A stretch of 64,000 nucleotides of DNA, taken from positions 94,388 through 158,387 of the forward strand of contig NZ_LT985750.1 of NCBI RefSeq assembly GCF_900290115.1, read 5' to 3'. This DNA is from Alistipes sp. Marseille-P5061 (lineage in GTDB: Bacteria; Bacteroidota; Bacteroidia; Bacteroidales; Rikenellaceae). The translations under genes and the position numbers were made by a program. This document shows, piece by piece, positions 26,960 through 35,595 of this stretch. Under the pieces are notes generated by a model. The model ran no database searches. It saw only the letters and a program-made list of their open reading frames with translations, and was not told the origin of the DNA. Numbering within the stretch: position 1 is the first letter of the stretch; each line of letters opens with the position of its first letter.

Positions 26960-28063
26960 TTATTTCGGCGCCTTCCGGTAGAGGTAGAGGGCTATGCCGA
27001 GGTAGATGATGTTGGGGAGCCATACGGCCAGACCGGGCGGCAGCGAGCCGCTCTTGGCGAACTCCTCGAAGAAGCGGTTGAAGAGGATGTAGGAGAAGCA
27101 GAGCGCCGTGCCGATGCCGATGTGGAGCCCCGTGCCGCCGCGCACCTTGCGCGATGAGAGCGAGACGCCGATGAGCGTCAGGATGAAGGTCGAGAGCGGG
27201 TAGGCGTAGCGGGCGTGCTTCTCCACCTCGATGATGTTGATGGAGTCGGAGCCCTTGGCCTTCTGCTGGTCGAGGAACTCGTTGAGCTTCGAGATGTTCA
27301 TCGTCTGAATCAGCTCGTTGATGCGCCCCAGCTCGGTCACCTCGAGGTTGATGAGCGTGTCGAGGTTGCGGTGCTGGCGGAACTGCTCGACGCCCAGCGA
27401 GTCGAAGCTGCGGGTGGTGTAGCGCAGTGCCGTCCAGCGGTGGGTCTCGGGGTCGAAGGTGACGTCGGCCGCCTCGAGCGACTGGGTCATCGTGCCGTCG
27501 GCGTAGTGCTCCAGCGCGAAGAACGAGGCCTTGTTGTTGCTCTCGGAGTAGCCGCGGATGTAGGCGAAGGTGCCGGGCTCAATCTGGCGGTAGATGTGGC
27601 GGTCGAACTGGGCGTTGCGCTTGCGCTTGACGTACTGCGACTCGAAGTCGACAATCTCCTTCTGCGAGATGGGGATGAGCCAGAGGTTGAGCACCAGCGA
27701 GAGCGAGCCGATGATGAAGGCCCCCAGGAAGTAGGGCCACATGAGCCGCCGGAAGGACATGCCTCCCGAGAGCATGGCGACGATTTCGGTCTGGTAGGCC
27801 ATCTTCGAGGTGAAGAAGATGCAGGCGATGAAGGTGAACAGACCGCTGAACTGGTTGATGAAGAAGGGGATGAAGTTGAGGTAGTACTGAAAGATGATTT
27901 TCTTGAGCGGGGCCTTCAGTTCGGTGAAGTTGTCGAGCTTCTCGACATAGTCGAAGAGCACCACCACGATGATAATCATGGCGATGGCGAAGAAGTAGGT
28001 CGAAAGGAACTTCCCCAGTATGTAGCGGTCCAGAATCTTGAACCCCGGGAATTTGAATTTCAT
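26960..28063 (-). CDS. LptF/LptG-family permease
   Basis: The 367-residue protein has three membrane helices near the N-terminus (DRYILGKFLSTYFFAIAMII onward), a periplasmic beta-jellyroll-like middle (about 130-260) and three C-terminal helices (YPLSTFILTLIGVSLSSRK, then the last two). This is the layout of LptF and LptG, which extract lipopolysaccharide from the inner membrane with LptB. Which of the two it is cannot be told from one gene. It precedes the PASTA gene by 13 bp and follows tgt by 71 bp, an arrangement seen in other Bacteroidota. Confidence 0.9.
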   Translation of the reverse strand: MKFKFPGFKILDRYILGKFLSTYFFAIAMIIIVVVLFDYVEKLDNFTELKAPLKKIIFQYYLNFIPFFINQFSGLFTFIACIFFTSKMAYQTEIVAMLSGGMSFRRLMWPYFLGAFIIGSLSLVLNLWLIPISQKEIVDFESQYVKRKRNAQFDRHIYRQIEPGTFAYIRGYSESNNKASFFALEHYADGTMTQSLEAADVTFDPETHRWTALRYTTRSFDSLGVEQFRQHRNLDTLINLEVTELGRINELIQTMNISKLNEFLDQQKAKGSDSINIIEVEKHARYAYPLSTFILTLIGVSLSSRKVRGGTGLHIGIGTALCFSYILFNRFFEEFAKSGSLPPGLAVWLPNIIYLGIALYLYRKAPK

Positions 28064-28134
28064 CTCCTCGTTCCGTTGAAGTTATGGTCTTGTTACGTTC
28101 ATCCTGCAGCGTGCATGCCTTCGGCGGCGCCGGG

Positions 28135-29271
28135 TCAGAGGCGGCGCGAGAGGCGGGGTATCATCAGCTCCTTCCAGGCGGCGAAGTCCCCTGCGGCGAT
28201 GTGCTCGCGGGCCATCCCCACCAGCCGCAGGTAGAAGGCGATGTTGTGCAGCGAGGCAATCTCGGCGGCCAGCATCTCGCCGCAGACGCAGAGGTGGTGC
28301 AGGTAGGCCTTCGAGTAGAGCCGGTCGACGAAGGCCGTCCCTTCGGGGTCGATGGGCGAGAAGTCTGCCTCCCACTTCTTGTTGCGGATGTTGATGATGC
28401 CCTCGGCCGTGAAGAGCTGTCCGTTGCGGCCGTTGCGCGTCGGCATCACGCAGTCGAACATGTCCACGCCGCGGGCGATGCCCTCGAGGATGTTGACCGG
28501 CGTGCCGACCCCCATCAGGTAGCGGGGGCGCCCCTCGGGCAGCACGGCGTCGACCACCTCGAGCATCTCGTACATCTTCTCGGCCGGTTCGCCCACGGCC
28601 AGGCCGCCGATGGCGTATCCGTCGGCGTCGTAGCGCATGGCATCCTCGGCCGCGGCGATGCGCAGGTCGGGGTAGGTGCACCCCTGCACGATGGGGAAGA
28701 GCGCCTGGTAGTGGCCGTAGCGGGGCGCCGTCTGGTGGTAGCGGTTGAAGCAGCGTTCGAGCCAGCGCTGGGTGAGCGCCAGCGACTTGGCGGCGTAGTC
28801 GCGCGGCGAGTCGCCCGGCGGGCACTCGTCGAAGGCCATCATGATGTCGGCGCCGATGGTGCGCTCGGTGTCGATGACGCTCTCGGGGGTGAACAGGTGC
28901 TTCGAGCCGTCGATGTGCGAGCGGAAGTGGCACCCCTCCTCGCGCAGCTTGCGGCAGGCGGCCAGCGAGAAGACCTGGAAGCCGCCGCTGTCGGTGAGCA
29001 TCGGCCCCTCCCAGGTCGAGAAGCGGTGCACGCCGCCCGCCTGTTCGATAATCTCCATGCCGGGACGCAGGTAGAGGTGGTAGGTGTTGGCCAGAATAAT
29101 CTGGGCGTGAGCCTCGTCGCGCACATCGCGGTGGAAGAGCCCCTTGACGGTGGCGGCCGTACCGACGGGCATGAAAATCGGCGTGCGAATCACGCCGTGG
29201 TCGGTCGTGAGCTCGCCGGCACGGGCCCGCGAAGCGGGGTCCCGGTACTGAAGGGTAAATTGCATGCTCAT
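28135..29271 (-). CDS. tgt: tRNA-guanine transglycosylase (queuine/preQ1)
   Basis: Tgt swaps guanine 34 for preQ1 in tRNAs with GUN anticodons. The 378-residue protein has TPIFMPVGTAATVKG, LTDSGGFQVFSL with a catalytic-site Asp, FDECPPGDSPRDYA and the nucleophile region GVDMFDCVMPTRNGRNG. The zinc ligands expected just before KAYLHHL (C-x-C-x2-C in most Tgt) are replaced: the segment reads DPEGTAFVDRLYSKAYLHHL. I prefer the ATG at 29271; 29265 is possible, and a TTG further upstream would overlap the promoter. Confidence 0.92.
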   Translation of the reverse strand: MSMQFTLQYRDPASRARAGELTTDHGVIRTPIFMPVGTAATVKGLFHRDVRDEAHAQIILANTYHLYLRPGMEIIEQAGGVHRFSTWEGPMLTDSGGFQVFSLAACRKLREEGCHFRSHIDGSKHLFTPESVIDTERTIGADIMMAFDECPPGDSPRDYAAKSLALTQRWLERCFNRYHQTAPRYGHYQALFPIVQGCTYPDLRIAAAEDAMRYDADGYAIGGLAVGEPAEKMYEMLEVVDAVLPEGRPRYLMGVGTPVNILEGIARGVDMFDCVMPTRNGRNGQLFTAEGIINIRNKKWEADFSPIDPEGTAFVDRLYSKAYLHHLCVCGEMLAAEIASLHNIAFYLRLVGMAREHIAAGDFAAWKELMIPRLSRRL

Positions 29272-29280
29272 ACTGTCCCG

Positions 29281-29288
29281 CAAAAGTA
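29281..29288 (-). promoter_or_regulatory. -7 element for the tgt operon
   Basis: On the minus strand TACTTTTG sits 9 bp upstream of the tgt ATG, giving a leader of only a few bases. No clear TTG lies at the usual distance. Confidence 0.55.
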
Positions 29289-29425
29289 GGGAAAATAATG
29301 CGAATTATGAATTTTGCGCCGCGATTTGTTGCCCGCCGCCCGTGTTGCCGTCCGCGCCGGGGTGCGACCGCCCGCTCCGGCTCCCGTGAAGTGGCCTGCT
29401 CCGGCTCCCTGCTCCGGCCCCCCTG

Positions 29426-29500
29426 TTCGCCCTCTTCGCCGCCTCTTCGCCGCCTCTTTGCCGCCTCTTCGCCGCCTCTTCGCCGCCCTCTTTGCACCCC
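29426..29500. repeat. 11-bp tandem repeat (CCTCTTCGCCG)
   Basis: About six copies of an 11-bp unit lie in the divergent gap between tgt and the glycosyltransferase gene (29284-29614). The minus-strand -7 element is at its left end and the plus-strand one at 29581. Confidence 0.8.
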
Positions 29501-29580
29501 CTCCACGCCCCCGGGGCCCCGCCCCGCGCTGCCGTGAAATTTATTCCCGTCCCGAACGCCCGAATGTCTGAATTGTTTCG

Positions 29581-29588
29581 TACCTTTG
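29581..29588 (+). promoter_or_regulatory. -7 element for the glycosyltransferase gene
   Basis: TACCTTTG matches TAnnTTTG and lies 26 bp before the ATG at 29615, which is why I reject in-frame starts further upstream. No convincing TTG element is visible. Confidence 0.6.
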
Positions 29589-29614
29589 CCCCTGTTTCCG
29601 AACGGTTCGAACAT

Positions 29615-30769
29615 ATGCAATTCATCGATACGGTTCTCTCCTATTGCGGCTGGACGGGCGTGGCCCTCGCTGCGGTGCTGCTGCTCATGCTCGGCATCCA
29701 GCTCTACTACTACCTCGTCGCCTACGGCCGCATCCCCGGCTACAAGAACAGCCGCCGCCGTCGGGTGCTCGACCACGAGCCTCCCATCTCGGTGGTAATT
29801 CCTATGTTTTCGGAGGATTACGCCTTCGTCGAGGAGCGCCTCTCGCTCATTCTGGCCCAGAGCTACCCCGATTTCGAGGTGGTGATTGTCTACGTGGGTC
29901 AGGACAACGACTTCTACGCCGAGCTGCGCCGTCTGGGCAGCTCCTTCCCGCGCATCACGACCACCAAGATTCTGCTCGACCCGCGCTTCCCGATTTCGCG
30001 CAAGATGGCGCTCAACGTCGGCATCAAGTCGGCCCACTACGAGCATCTGGTCCTCACCTCGACCGACGCCATGCCGCGCAGCGACCGCTGGCTCTCGCTC
30101 ATGGCCAAGGGCTTCCTCACGGGCGACATCGTCATCGGCTACTGCGGCATGGAGCGCGGACGGGGTCTGGCCAACTACTTCATGCGCTGCTGGCGGATGA
30201 TGCACGCCGCCGACTGGCTGGCGCGGGCCATCGCCCGCCGCCCCTACAAGGGCATCTTCCACAACTTCGGCTTCACCAAGAAAATCTACTTCGACGCCAA
30301 CGGCTTCAACCACCTCAACATGAACATCGGCGAGGACGACCTCTTCATGCAGCAGGTGATGACGCGCGACAACGTGAGCGTCGTCCTCTCGCCGCGCGCC
30401 ACCCTCAGCCAGAAGGCGTGGGGCGGCATGGGGTGGTGGATGAGCCAGCTGCGCTACTACGGCTCGTCGTTCCGCTTCTACCCGGGTGCGGTCAAGCGCT
30501 TCATCCGCTTCGAGCTCCTCTCGCGGCTGCTCTTCTGGGTGGCGGCCGTTGCGGCGCTGGTGCTCATGCCGCTCGAATACAAGCTGGCGGTGGTCTTCCT
30601 GCTCCTCGCTCGCTACGTGGTCGTGGCGCTCGAGGTGCGGCGCATCGCCCGGCGTCTGGGCGAGGAGGGGCTGGTGCGCACCTACTTCCTCTATGACCTG
30701 CTGAGCCCCTTCTATGCCGCGGTGCTGAGCCTCATGCTCCGCCGCAAGGACGAACGCGTATGGAGATAG
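29615..30769 (+). CDS. Membrane-bound family 2 glycosyltransferase
   Basis: The 384-residue protein has an N-terminal membrane helix (about residues 10-33), a GT-A catalytic domain starting PPISVVIPMFSEDYAF, the STDAMPRSDRWL segment as the DxD-equivalent region, GEDDLFMQQVM as the acceptor-site ED motif, and two C-terminal membrane helices. It probably transfers a sugar from a nucleotide or lipid donor at the inner membrane face for envelope polysaccharide or lipid. It overlaps the sigma factor gene by 10 bp, so both are one transcript. The donor sugar is unknown. Confidence 0.87.
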   Translation: MQFIDTVLSYCGWTGVALAAVLLLMLGIQLYYYLVAYGRIPGYKNSRRRRVLDHEPPISVVIPMFSEDYAFVEERLSLILAQSYPDFEVVIVYVGQDNDFYAELRRLGSSFPRITTTKILLDPRFPISRKMALNVGIKSAHYEHLVLTSTDAMPRSDRWLSLMAKGFLTGDIVIGYCGMERGRGLANYFMRCWRMMHAADWLARAIARRPYKGIFHNFGFTKKIYFDANGFNHLNMNIGEDDLFMQQVMTRDNVSVVLSPRATLSQKAWGGMGWWMSQLRYYGSSFRFYPGAVKRFIRFELLSRLLFWVAAVAALVLMPLEYKLAVVFLLLARYVVVALEVRRIARRLGEEGLVRTYFLYDLLSPFYAAVLSLMLRRKDERVWR

Positions 30770-31317
30770 CCGACTACATCGTTGCCGAGGACCGCGAACT
30801 GGTGCGGCTGGCGCTCGGAGGGGACGACGTCGCCTTCGAATACCTCTTCGACCGCTACCGCGAGGCCATCCACCGCCTCTTCGTGCAGCGGCTCGGAGGC
30901 ACCGACGGCGCCGACGACCTGCTGCAGGAGACCTTCATCAAGGTCTACATCAACCTCCACCGCTACCGTCCCGACTACACCTTCGGGCAGTGGCTCTACA
31001 CCATCGCCCGCAACACCTTTATCGACTACGTGCGCAAGCGTCAGGAGGAGCTCCCCATCGACGAGCGCTTCGCCTCGCCGCCGTCGCCGACGCCGACCCC
31101 CGAGGAGCGCTTCATCAACCTGCAGCAGCGGACGCAGCTCGAACACTACCTTGAGCAGCTCACGCCGCGCTACCGCGAGCTGATACGGATGCGCTTCTTC
31201 GACGAGTACTCCTACGAGGAGATAGCCACCAAGCTGGGGCTCCCGCTCGGGACGGTCAAGACGCAGATTCACCGCGCCCGCGAGCAGATGTGCCGTCTTA
31301 TCGCCCGGGGCGAGTAG
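30760..31317 (+). CDS. RNA polymerase sigma-70 factor, ECF family
   Basis: The 185-residue protein has region 2 (DLLQETFIKVYINLHRY, FGQWLYTIARNTFIDYVRK, about residues 50-90) and region 4 with its helix-turn-helix (YSYEEIATKLGLPLGTVKTQIHRAR, about 145-170). No anti-sigma factor gene follows; the next gene is rsmG after 300 bp. It resembles the housekeeping-like ECF sigma factors common in Bacteroidota rather than the FecI type paired with FecR. It is translated from a start inside the end of the glycosyltransferase gene. Confidence 0.92.
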   Translation: MEIADYIVAEDRELVRLALGGDDVAFEYLFDRYREAIHRLFVQRLGGTDGADDLLQETFIKVYINLHRYRPDYTFGQWLYTIARNTFIDYVRKRQEELPIDERFASPPSPTPTPEERFINLQQRTQLEHYLEQLTPRYRELIRMRFFDEYSYEEIATKLGLPLGTVKTQIHRAREQMCRLIARGE

Positions 31318-31359
31318 GCGGGGCGCGAGCCGTTCGGGGGAGCAAATAATCCGGGGACG

Positions 31360-31470
31360 CGGGCAGTTGGAAAACCAGCTTCGGCCGCCGACTGCCGCGA
31401 CAACCTGCAACGAGACAGAGCCCGAAAAAACCGGAAAGCCTGCTTCGGCCGTCGACTGCCACGGAACCCG
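31360..31470. repeat. Imperfect repeat upstream of rsmG
   Basis: Two diverged copies of a segment containing CTTCGGCCGCCGACTGCC / CTTCGGCCGTCGACTGCC lie about 70 bp apart in the gap 31318-31618, followed by a purine-rich run of GGAAAA(C/T)CCCC-type units. No gene or clear promoter seen. Confidence 0.45.
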
Positions 31471-31618
31471 CCGCGAAACAGCGCCCGAATCCCCGAAAAA
31501 CCGGATAACCCCCGAATCTCTGGAAAATTCTGGAAAATCCCCGGAAGACCCCGGAAAAATGCGAACATAGAGCCCGGACACCACGCAACCGAACCACACA
31601 CCGAAACATATCCCGGCC

Positions 31619-32242
31619 ATGGAACTGATACTGAAATACTTTCCCGACCTGAGCCCCGAGCAGTGCGACCGCTTTGCCGCCATGTACGACCTCTACGCCG
31701 ACTGGAACGCCAAAATCAACGTCGTCTCGCGCAAGGACTTCGACCAGCTCTACCTGCGCCACGTGCTCCACTCGCTGGCCATCGCGCGGGTCTGCCGCTT
31801 CGATGCCGGGGCGCGCATCCTCGACGTGGGGTGCGGCGGCGGCTTCCCGTCGGTGCCGCTGGCGGTCCTCTTCCCCGAGGCGCACTTCGTGGCGGCCGAC
31901 TCCATCCGCAAGAAAATCACGGTGGTCGAGGGGGTCCGCTCGTCGCTCGGACTGACCAACCTCGAGGCGCGCTGCGTGCGGGTCGAGCAGCTCACCGAGC
32001 GCTTCGACTACGTCATTTCGCGCGCCGTGACTGAGATGGCGACCTTCGTGGGGTGGATTTGGAACCGCATCGAGCGGGGACAGCACGGCACGCTGCCCAA
32101 CGGAATCCTCTACCTGAAGGGGGGCGACCTGGCCGAGGAGCTGGCCGCCACGCACCTCAAGTGGCAGCTTTTCAACATCTCCGACTTCTTCGACGAGGAG
32201 TTCTTCGCCACCAAGCGCGTGGTCTATACCCCCAAGGTGTGA
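31619..32242 (+). CDS. rsmG: 16S rRNA (guanine(527)-N(7))-methyltransferase
   Basis: RsmG (GidB) methylates N7 of G527 in the 530 loop of 16S rRNA. The 207-residue protein has the N-terminal YADWNAKINVVSRKD motif, the SAM site LDVGCGGGFPSVPLAV (about residues 65-80) and ADSIRKKITVVE. Length is normal. Its TGA overlaps the ATG of the next gene (TGATG at 32240-32244). Confidence 0.95.
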   Translation: MELILKYFPDLSPEQCDRFAAMYDLYADWNAKINVVSRKDFDQLYLRHVLHSLAIARVCRFDAGARILDVGCGGGFPSVPLAVLFPEAHFVAADSIRKKITVVEGVRSSLGLTNLEARCVRVEQLTERFDYVISRAVTEMATFVGWIWNRIERGQHGTLPNGILYLKGGDLAEELAATHLKWQLFNISDFFDEEFFATKRVVYTPKV

Positions 32243-32826
32243 TGTCTGCGGCCCCTTCGATGCTCTTGCCGGCGGGGTGGCTGCTCTGGCTCTTTCCCTG
32301 CTGCTTTCTGCTGCACGAGGCCGAGGAGTGTTTCGGTCTTTTGGGCCGTGGCGGCGGACTTCCCGAATGGGTGCTCCGGAACCGCAGGATGTTGACGGCC
32401 CGTCATCCCCGTCTGGGGGCGCTCTTTGCCCGATTGGGGCGGATTTCCCGAGGCTGGTTTGCGGCCATTGCGCTCGAAGAGAGCCTTTTGGTGGTTGCTG
32501 CGACCCTTTATGCGGCCCTTTCGTGTGATTTGCGCCCCTGGCTGGCTCTGTTTGCGGCTTTTCTGCTGCATCTGCTTCTTCACGGACTTCAAGCGCTCGT
32601 CGTAGGGTGCATGTTTCCCGGAATGGTCTCGGCAGTCGTGGCTTTGCCGGCGGGCGCCCTGATTTGGGGCGTGGCGGTTGCGCGCAGCGGCTTGTCCGTT
32701 GGGGAGGTGTTCTGCTGGAGCATCGGCGGAGCGCTCTTTGCCGGATTTAATCTGGCGGTGATGCATCGTCTGGCGGAACATGCAGCGGCAGACCGAAGGG
32801 CGGGGCGCGGCAAATCGTGCCGGTGA
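32242..32826 (+). CDS. HXXEE-motif membrane protein
   Basis: The 194-residue protein has five or six predicted membrane segments and the motif LLHEAEECF near residue 27, which matches the histidine-x-x-glutamate-glutamate signature that names the HXXEE family. A second acidic site (ALEESLLVV, about residue 77) is in a membrane helix. Function is unknown; the His/Glu pairs could bind a metal or form an active site in the membrane. Its start overlaps the rsmG stop. A hairpin terminator follows. Confidence 0.8.
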   Translation: MSAAPSMLLPAGWLLWLFPCCFLLHEAEECFGLLGRGGGLPEWVLRNRRMLTARHPRLGALFARLGRISRGWFAAIALEESLLVVAATLYAALSCDLRPWLALFAAFLLHLLLHGLQALVVGCMFPGMVSAVVALPAGALIWGVAVARSGLSVGEVFCWSIGGALFAGFNLAVMHRLAEHAAADRRAGRGKSCR

Positions 32827-32852
32827 GGGAAGTCCTGCCGGATGAAAACAGC

Positions 32853-32882
32853 AGGGGCGGAAGCATTTGTGCTTCCGCCCCT
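32853..32882. terminator. Hairpin terminator after the HXXEE gene
   Basis: A 13-bp perfect stem (32853-32865 with 32870-32882) with loop TTTG. The T tract after it is weak (CTCTGTC), and A residues precede it. The rest of the gap 32883-33116 is a pyrimidine-rich run of CTCCTCGGC/CCCTCCGG-like units with no gene. Confidence 0.7.
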
Positions 32883-33116
32883 CTCTGTCAATGGGGGTCG
32901 ATGCGGTCCGCAGCGTGCGGCCGGGTGTTGCAGCCTGTGGGCCCGCGACTCGTGTCCGGGTGTTGCTGGCCTTCGGCTCCTTGGTCCTCCAGCTTCTCAG
33001 CCTCTGACCCTTCAGCTCCTCCGGCCCTCCGGCCCTCCGGCTCCTCGGCACGCTCCCGGCCCCTCGGTTCCTAAGTTCCTCGTCTCTTCGGCCCCTCAAT
33101 CGCCCCTCCCCGGGTG

Positions 33117-33590
33117 CTACTCCTCGATGAAGTCGACGTTCACCTGACGCTGGAACGCCTCCTGGAGCGAGATGAAGGTCTCGGTGGTGGAGACGCCCGG
33201 AATGCGGAGAATCCCGTCGAAAATCGTGCGCATCAGATGCTCGTTGTCCAGACAGTAGAGCTTTGCCAGGATGTTGTAGCTGCCCGTGATGAAGTGACAC
33301 TCCACAATCTCGGGCACGTCGCGCAACTTCTCCATCGTCTGCATGAGCTGCTGCGGGTCCTTGATGATGATGCCGATGTGGGCACACACGTCGAATCCCA
33401 GCATCTTGGGGTCGACGATGAGGCGGCTGCCCAGAATGACCCCCGATTCGTCCAGCTTGCGGATGCGCTGATGGATGGCGGCCCCCGAAATGCCGCATTC
33501 GCGGGCAATCTCGAGGAACGGCATGCGGGCGTTCTTAATCAGGAACTTCAGAATTTTCCGGTCGATGGCGTCCAGTGCGATTTTCGGCAT
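33117..33590 (-). CDS. Lrp/AsnC-family transcriptional regulator
   Basis: The 157-residue protein has an N-terminal winged helix-turn-helix (DAIDRKILKFLIKNARMPFLEIARE, then GISGAAIHQRIRKLDESGVI) and a C-terminal RAM ligand-binding domain (ICAHIGIIIKDPQQ to the end). Such regulators respond to amino acids. It lies on the same strand just downstream of kbl (46 bp), so control of threonine or glycine metabolism is a reasonable inference. No operator could be fixed. Confidence 0.92.
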   Translation of the reverse strand: MPKIALDAIDRKILKFLIKNARMPFLEIARECGISGAAIHQRIRKLDESGVILGSRLIVDPKMLGFDVCAHIGIIIKDPQQLMQTMEKLRDVPEIVECHFITGSYNILAKLYCLDNEHLMRTIFDGILRIPGVSTTETFISLQEAFQRQVNVDFIEE

Positions 33591-33636
33591 GGCTGTGTCG
33601 TGTTGGTTAAGGTTGAACGGATTGGGGCGGCGGAGC

Positions 33637-34824
33637 CTACTTGAGGATGTTGAGCTCCTTGCCCACCTTGATGAAGGCTGCGATGCAGCGGTCGAGCTGC
33701 TCGAAGGTGTGTCCGGCCGATACCTGCACGCGGATGCGGGCCTGGCCCTTCGGCACGACGGGGTAGTAGAAGCCCGTCACGAAGATGCCTTCGTCCTGCA
33801 GACGTGCGGCAAAGTCCTGCGAGAGCTTGGCGTCGTAGAGCATCACGGCGCAGATGGCCGACTGCGTGGGCTTGATGTCGAAGCCGGCAGCCATCATCCC
33901 CTTGCGGAAGTGCTCGACGTTGGCCACCAGACGGTCGTGAATCTCGTCGCTCTCGGCCAGCATGCGGAAGAGCTCGATGCCGGCACCCACCACGGCGGGG
34001 GGCAGCGAGTTGGAGAAGAGGTAGGGACGCGAGCGCTGGCGCAGCAGGTCGATGATTTCGCGGCGGCCCGTCGTGAAGCCGCCCACGGCGCCGCCGAAGG
34101 CCTTGCCCAGCGTGCCGGTGAGGATGTCGACCTGGCCGCGCAGGTTGAAGAGCTCTGTAATGCCGCGGCCCGTCTTGCCCAGCACGCCGGCCGAGTGGCA
34201 CTCGTCGACCATCACCAGCGCGTCGTACTTCTCGGCCAGGGCGCAGATTTTGTCGAGCGGAGCGGCGTTGCCGTCCATCGAGAAGACGCCGTCGGTGACG
34301 ATGATGCGGAAGCGCTGCGCCTGGGCGCGCTTGAGGCACTCCTCCAGTTCGGCCATGTCGGCGTTGGCGTAGCGGTAGCGCACGGCCTTGCACAGACGCA
34401 CGCCGTCGATGATGGAGGCGTGGTTGAGGGCGTCGGAGATGATGGCGTCCTGCTCGGTGAAGAGCGGCTCGAAGACACCGCCGTTGGCGTCGAAGCAGGC
34501 GGCGTAGAGAATCGTATCCTCGGTGCCGAAGAAGTCGGAGATGGCCTTTTCGAGCTCCTTGTGGATGTCCTGGCAGCCGCAGATGAAGCGGACGGAGGAC
34601 ATGCCGAAGCCGCGGGCGTCCATCGCGCGCTTGGCCGCCTCAATCAGACGGGGGTTGTCCGAGAGGCCGAGGTAGTTGTTTGCACAGAAATTCAGTACCT
34701 TGCGACCGCCGACCTCGATTTCGGCGCGCTGGGGCGAACAGATGATGCGTTCGTTCTTGTAGAGGCCCGCGGCCTTGATGTCGGCGAGCTCCTGTTGCAG
34801 ATGGGCTTTGATTTTTCCGTACAT
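33637..34824 (-). CDS. kbl: Glycine C-acetyltransferase (2-amino-3-ketobutyrate CoA ligase)
   Basis: The 395-residue PLP enzyme of the alpha-oxoamine synthase family converts 2-amino-3-ketobutyrate and CoA to glycine and acetyl-CoA in threonine breakdown. It has VRFICGCQDIHKELE, the DECHSAG cofactor motif and the PLP lysine in GTLGKAFGGAVGG (about residue 240). The start MYGKIKAHLQQEL is typical. No tdh is nearby. The next gene is the Lrp-type regulator. Confidence 0.93.
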   Translation of the reverse strand: MYGKIKAHLQQELADIKAAGLYKNERIICSPQRAEIEVGGRKVLNFCANNYLGLSDNPRLIEAAKRAMDARGFGMSSVRFICGCQDIHKELEKAISDFFGTEDTILYAACFDANGGVFEPLFTEQDAIISDALNHASIIDGVRLCKAVRYRYANADMAELEECLKRAQAQRFRIIVTDGVFSMDGNAAPLDKICALAEKYDALVMVDECHSAGVLGKTGRGITELFNLRGQVDILTGTLGKAFGGAVGGFTTGRREIIDLLRQRSRPYLFSNSLPPAVVGAGIELFRMLAESDEIHDRLVANVEHFRKGMMAAGFDIKPTQSAICAVMLYDAKLSQDFAARLQDEGIFVTGFYYPVVPKGQARIRVQVSAGHTFEQLDRCIAAFIKVGKELNILK

Positions 34825-34876
34825 GATTCGTTATGGTTTTAAGGTTTTTGGCTTGTTTGGGGTGACAATCTGTTAG

Positions 34877-34884
34877 CAAAGATA
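34877..34884 (-). promoter_or_regulatory. -7 element for kbl
   Basis: TATCTTTG on the minus strand, 53 bp upstream of the kbl ATG. No TTG is visible at the usual distance. Confidence 0.6.
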
Positions 34885-35092
34885 GGTATTTTTCTGGAAA
34901 AGAGGTATTTTCGGTGAAATATTTTCATTTTTGCGGTTACAATCTGTTATCCGCCGGGGCGGAAACGCCGGTTTTTCGGGCGTAATGCGCTGTAAACCAG
35001 ACGTTGCAAGCCCTACGGGTTGTCGGGCCGCATCCTGCCGTTTTTTGTCGTTTTCTGTCGTTTTCTGTCGTTTTTTTGCCGTTTCGTCCCGC

Positions 35093-35308
35093 CTTCCCCG
35101 CCGTCCGCTCCTCCTGTCTTCCCCGCCGTCCGCTCCTCCTGTCTTCTCCGCCGACCGCTCCTCCCGTCTTCCCCGCCGACCGCTCCTCCTGTCTTCTCCG
35201 CCGTCCGCTCTTGTCTTCTCCGCCGTCCGCTCCTCCCGTCTTCCCCGCCGACCGCTCCTCCTGTCTTCTCCGCCGTCCGCTCTTGTCTTCTCCGCCGTCC
35301 CCTCTTCC
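35093..35308. repeat. 25-bp minisatellite, nine units
   Basis: Units of the form CTTCYCCGCCGWCCGCTCC plus CTCCYGT start at 35093, 35118, 35143, 35168, 35193, 35215, 35240, 35265 and 35287. Seven are 25 bp and two of the spacings are 22 bp after a 3-bp loss. Just upstream (35038-35080) are 10-bp repeats of GTCGTTTTCT. The array sits between the divergent kbl and pgk genes (gap 34825-35595). There are no spacers, so it is not a CRISPR array. Confidence 0.92.
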
Positions 35309-35529
35309 CTTTTTCCGCGCGCCCTCCCGCTCCGGCTCATTATATTATATTATTGTGCGCCCTTCCGGGAACGGCGCCGTTCCGTGTTCTGTCCTTCGCC
35401 TCGCCCGCGCCTCTTCCCTCTCGCGCCTCTTCCCTCCCACGCCTTGCCCGTGCCCCTTCCGCGCCCCGTTTCCGCCTCCTCGCAACATATTTTTCTGTTA
35501 TCGGACTAACGGAATCCGAAATATTTCCG

Positions 35530-35537
35530 TAAATTTG
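35530..35537 (+). promoter_or_regulatory. -7 element for pgk
   Basis: TAAATTTG matches TAnnTTTG, 58 bp before the pgk ATG, in an A+T-rich stretch. No clear TTG upstream. Confidence 0.6.
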
Positions 35538-35595
35538 TCACGGAAAAATCCGCAAAGCAATAGGTTTCAACTAAAATACTTAAAAATCAACAGCT

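Noticed and set aside
35093..35308. Possible CRISPR array
   Set aside because: Units are contiguous without spacers, and no cas genes are near.
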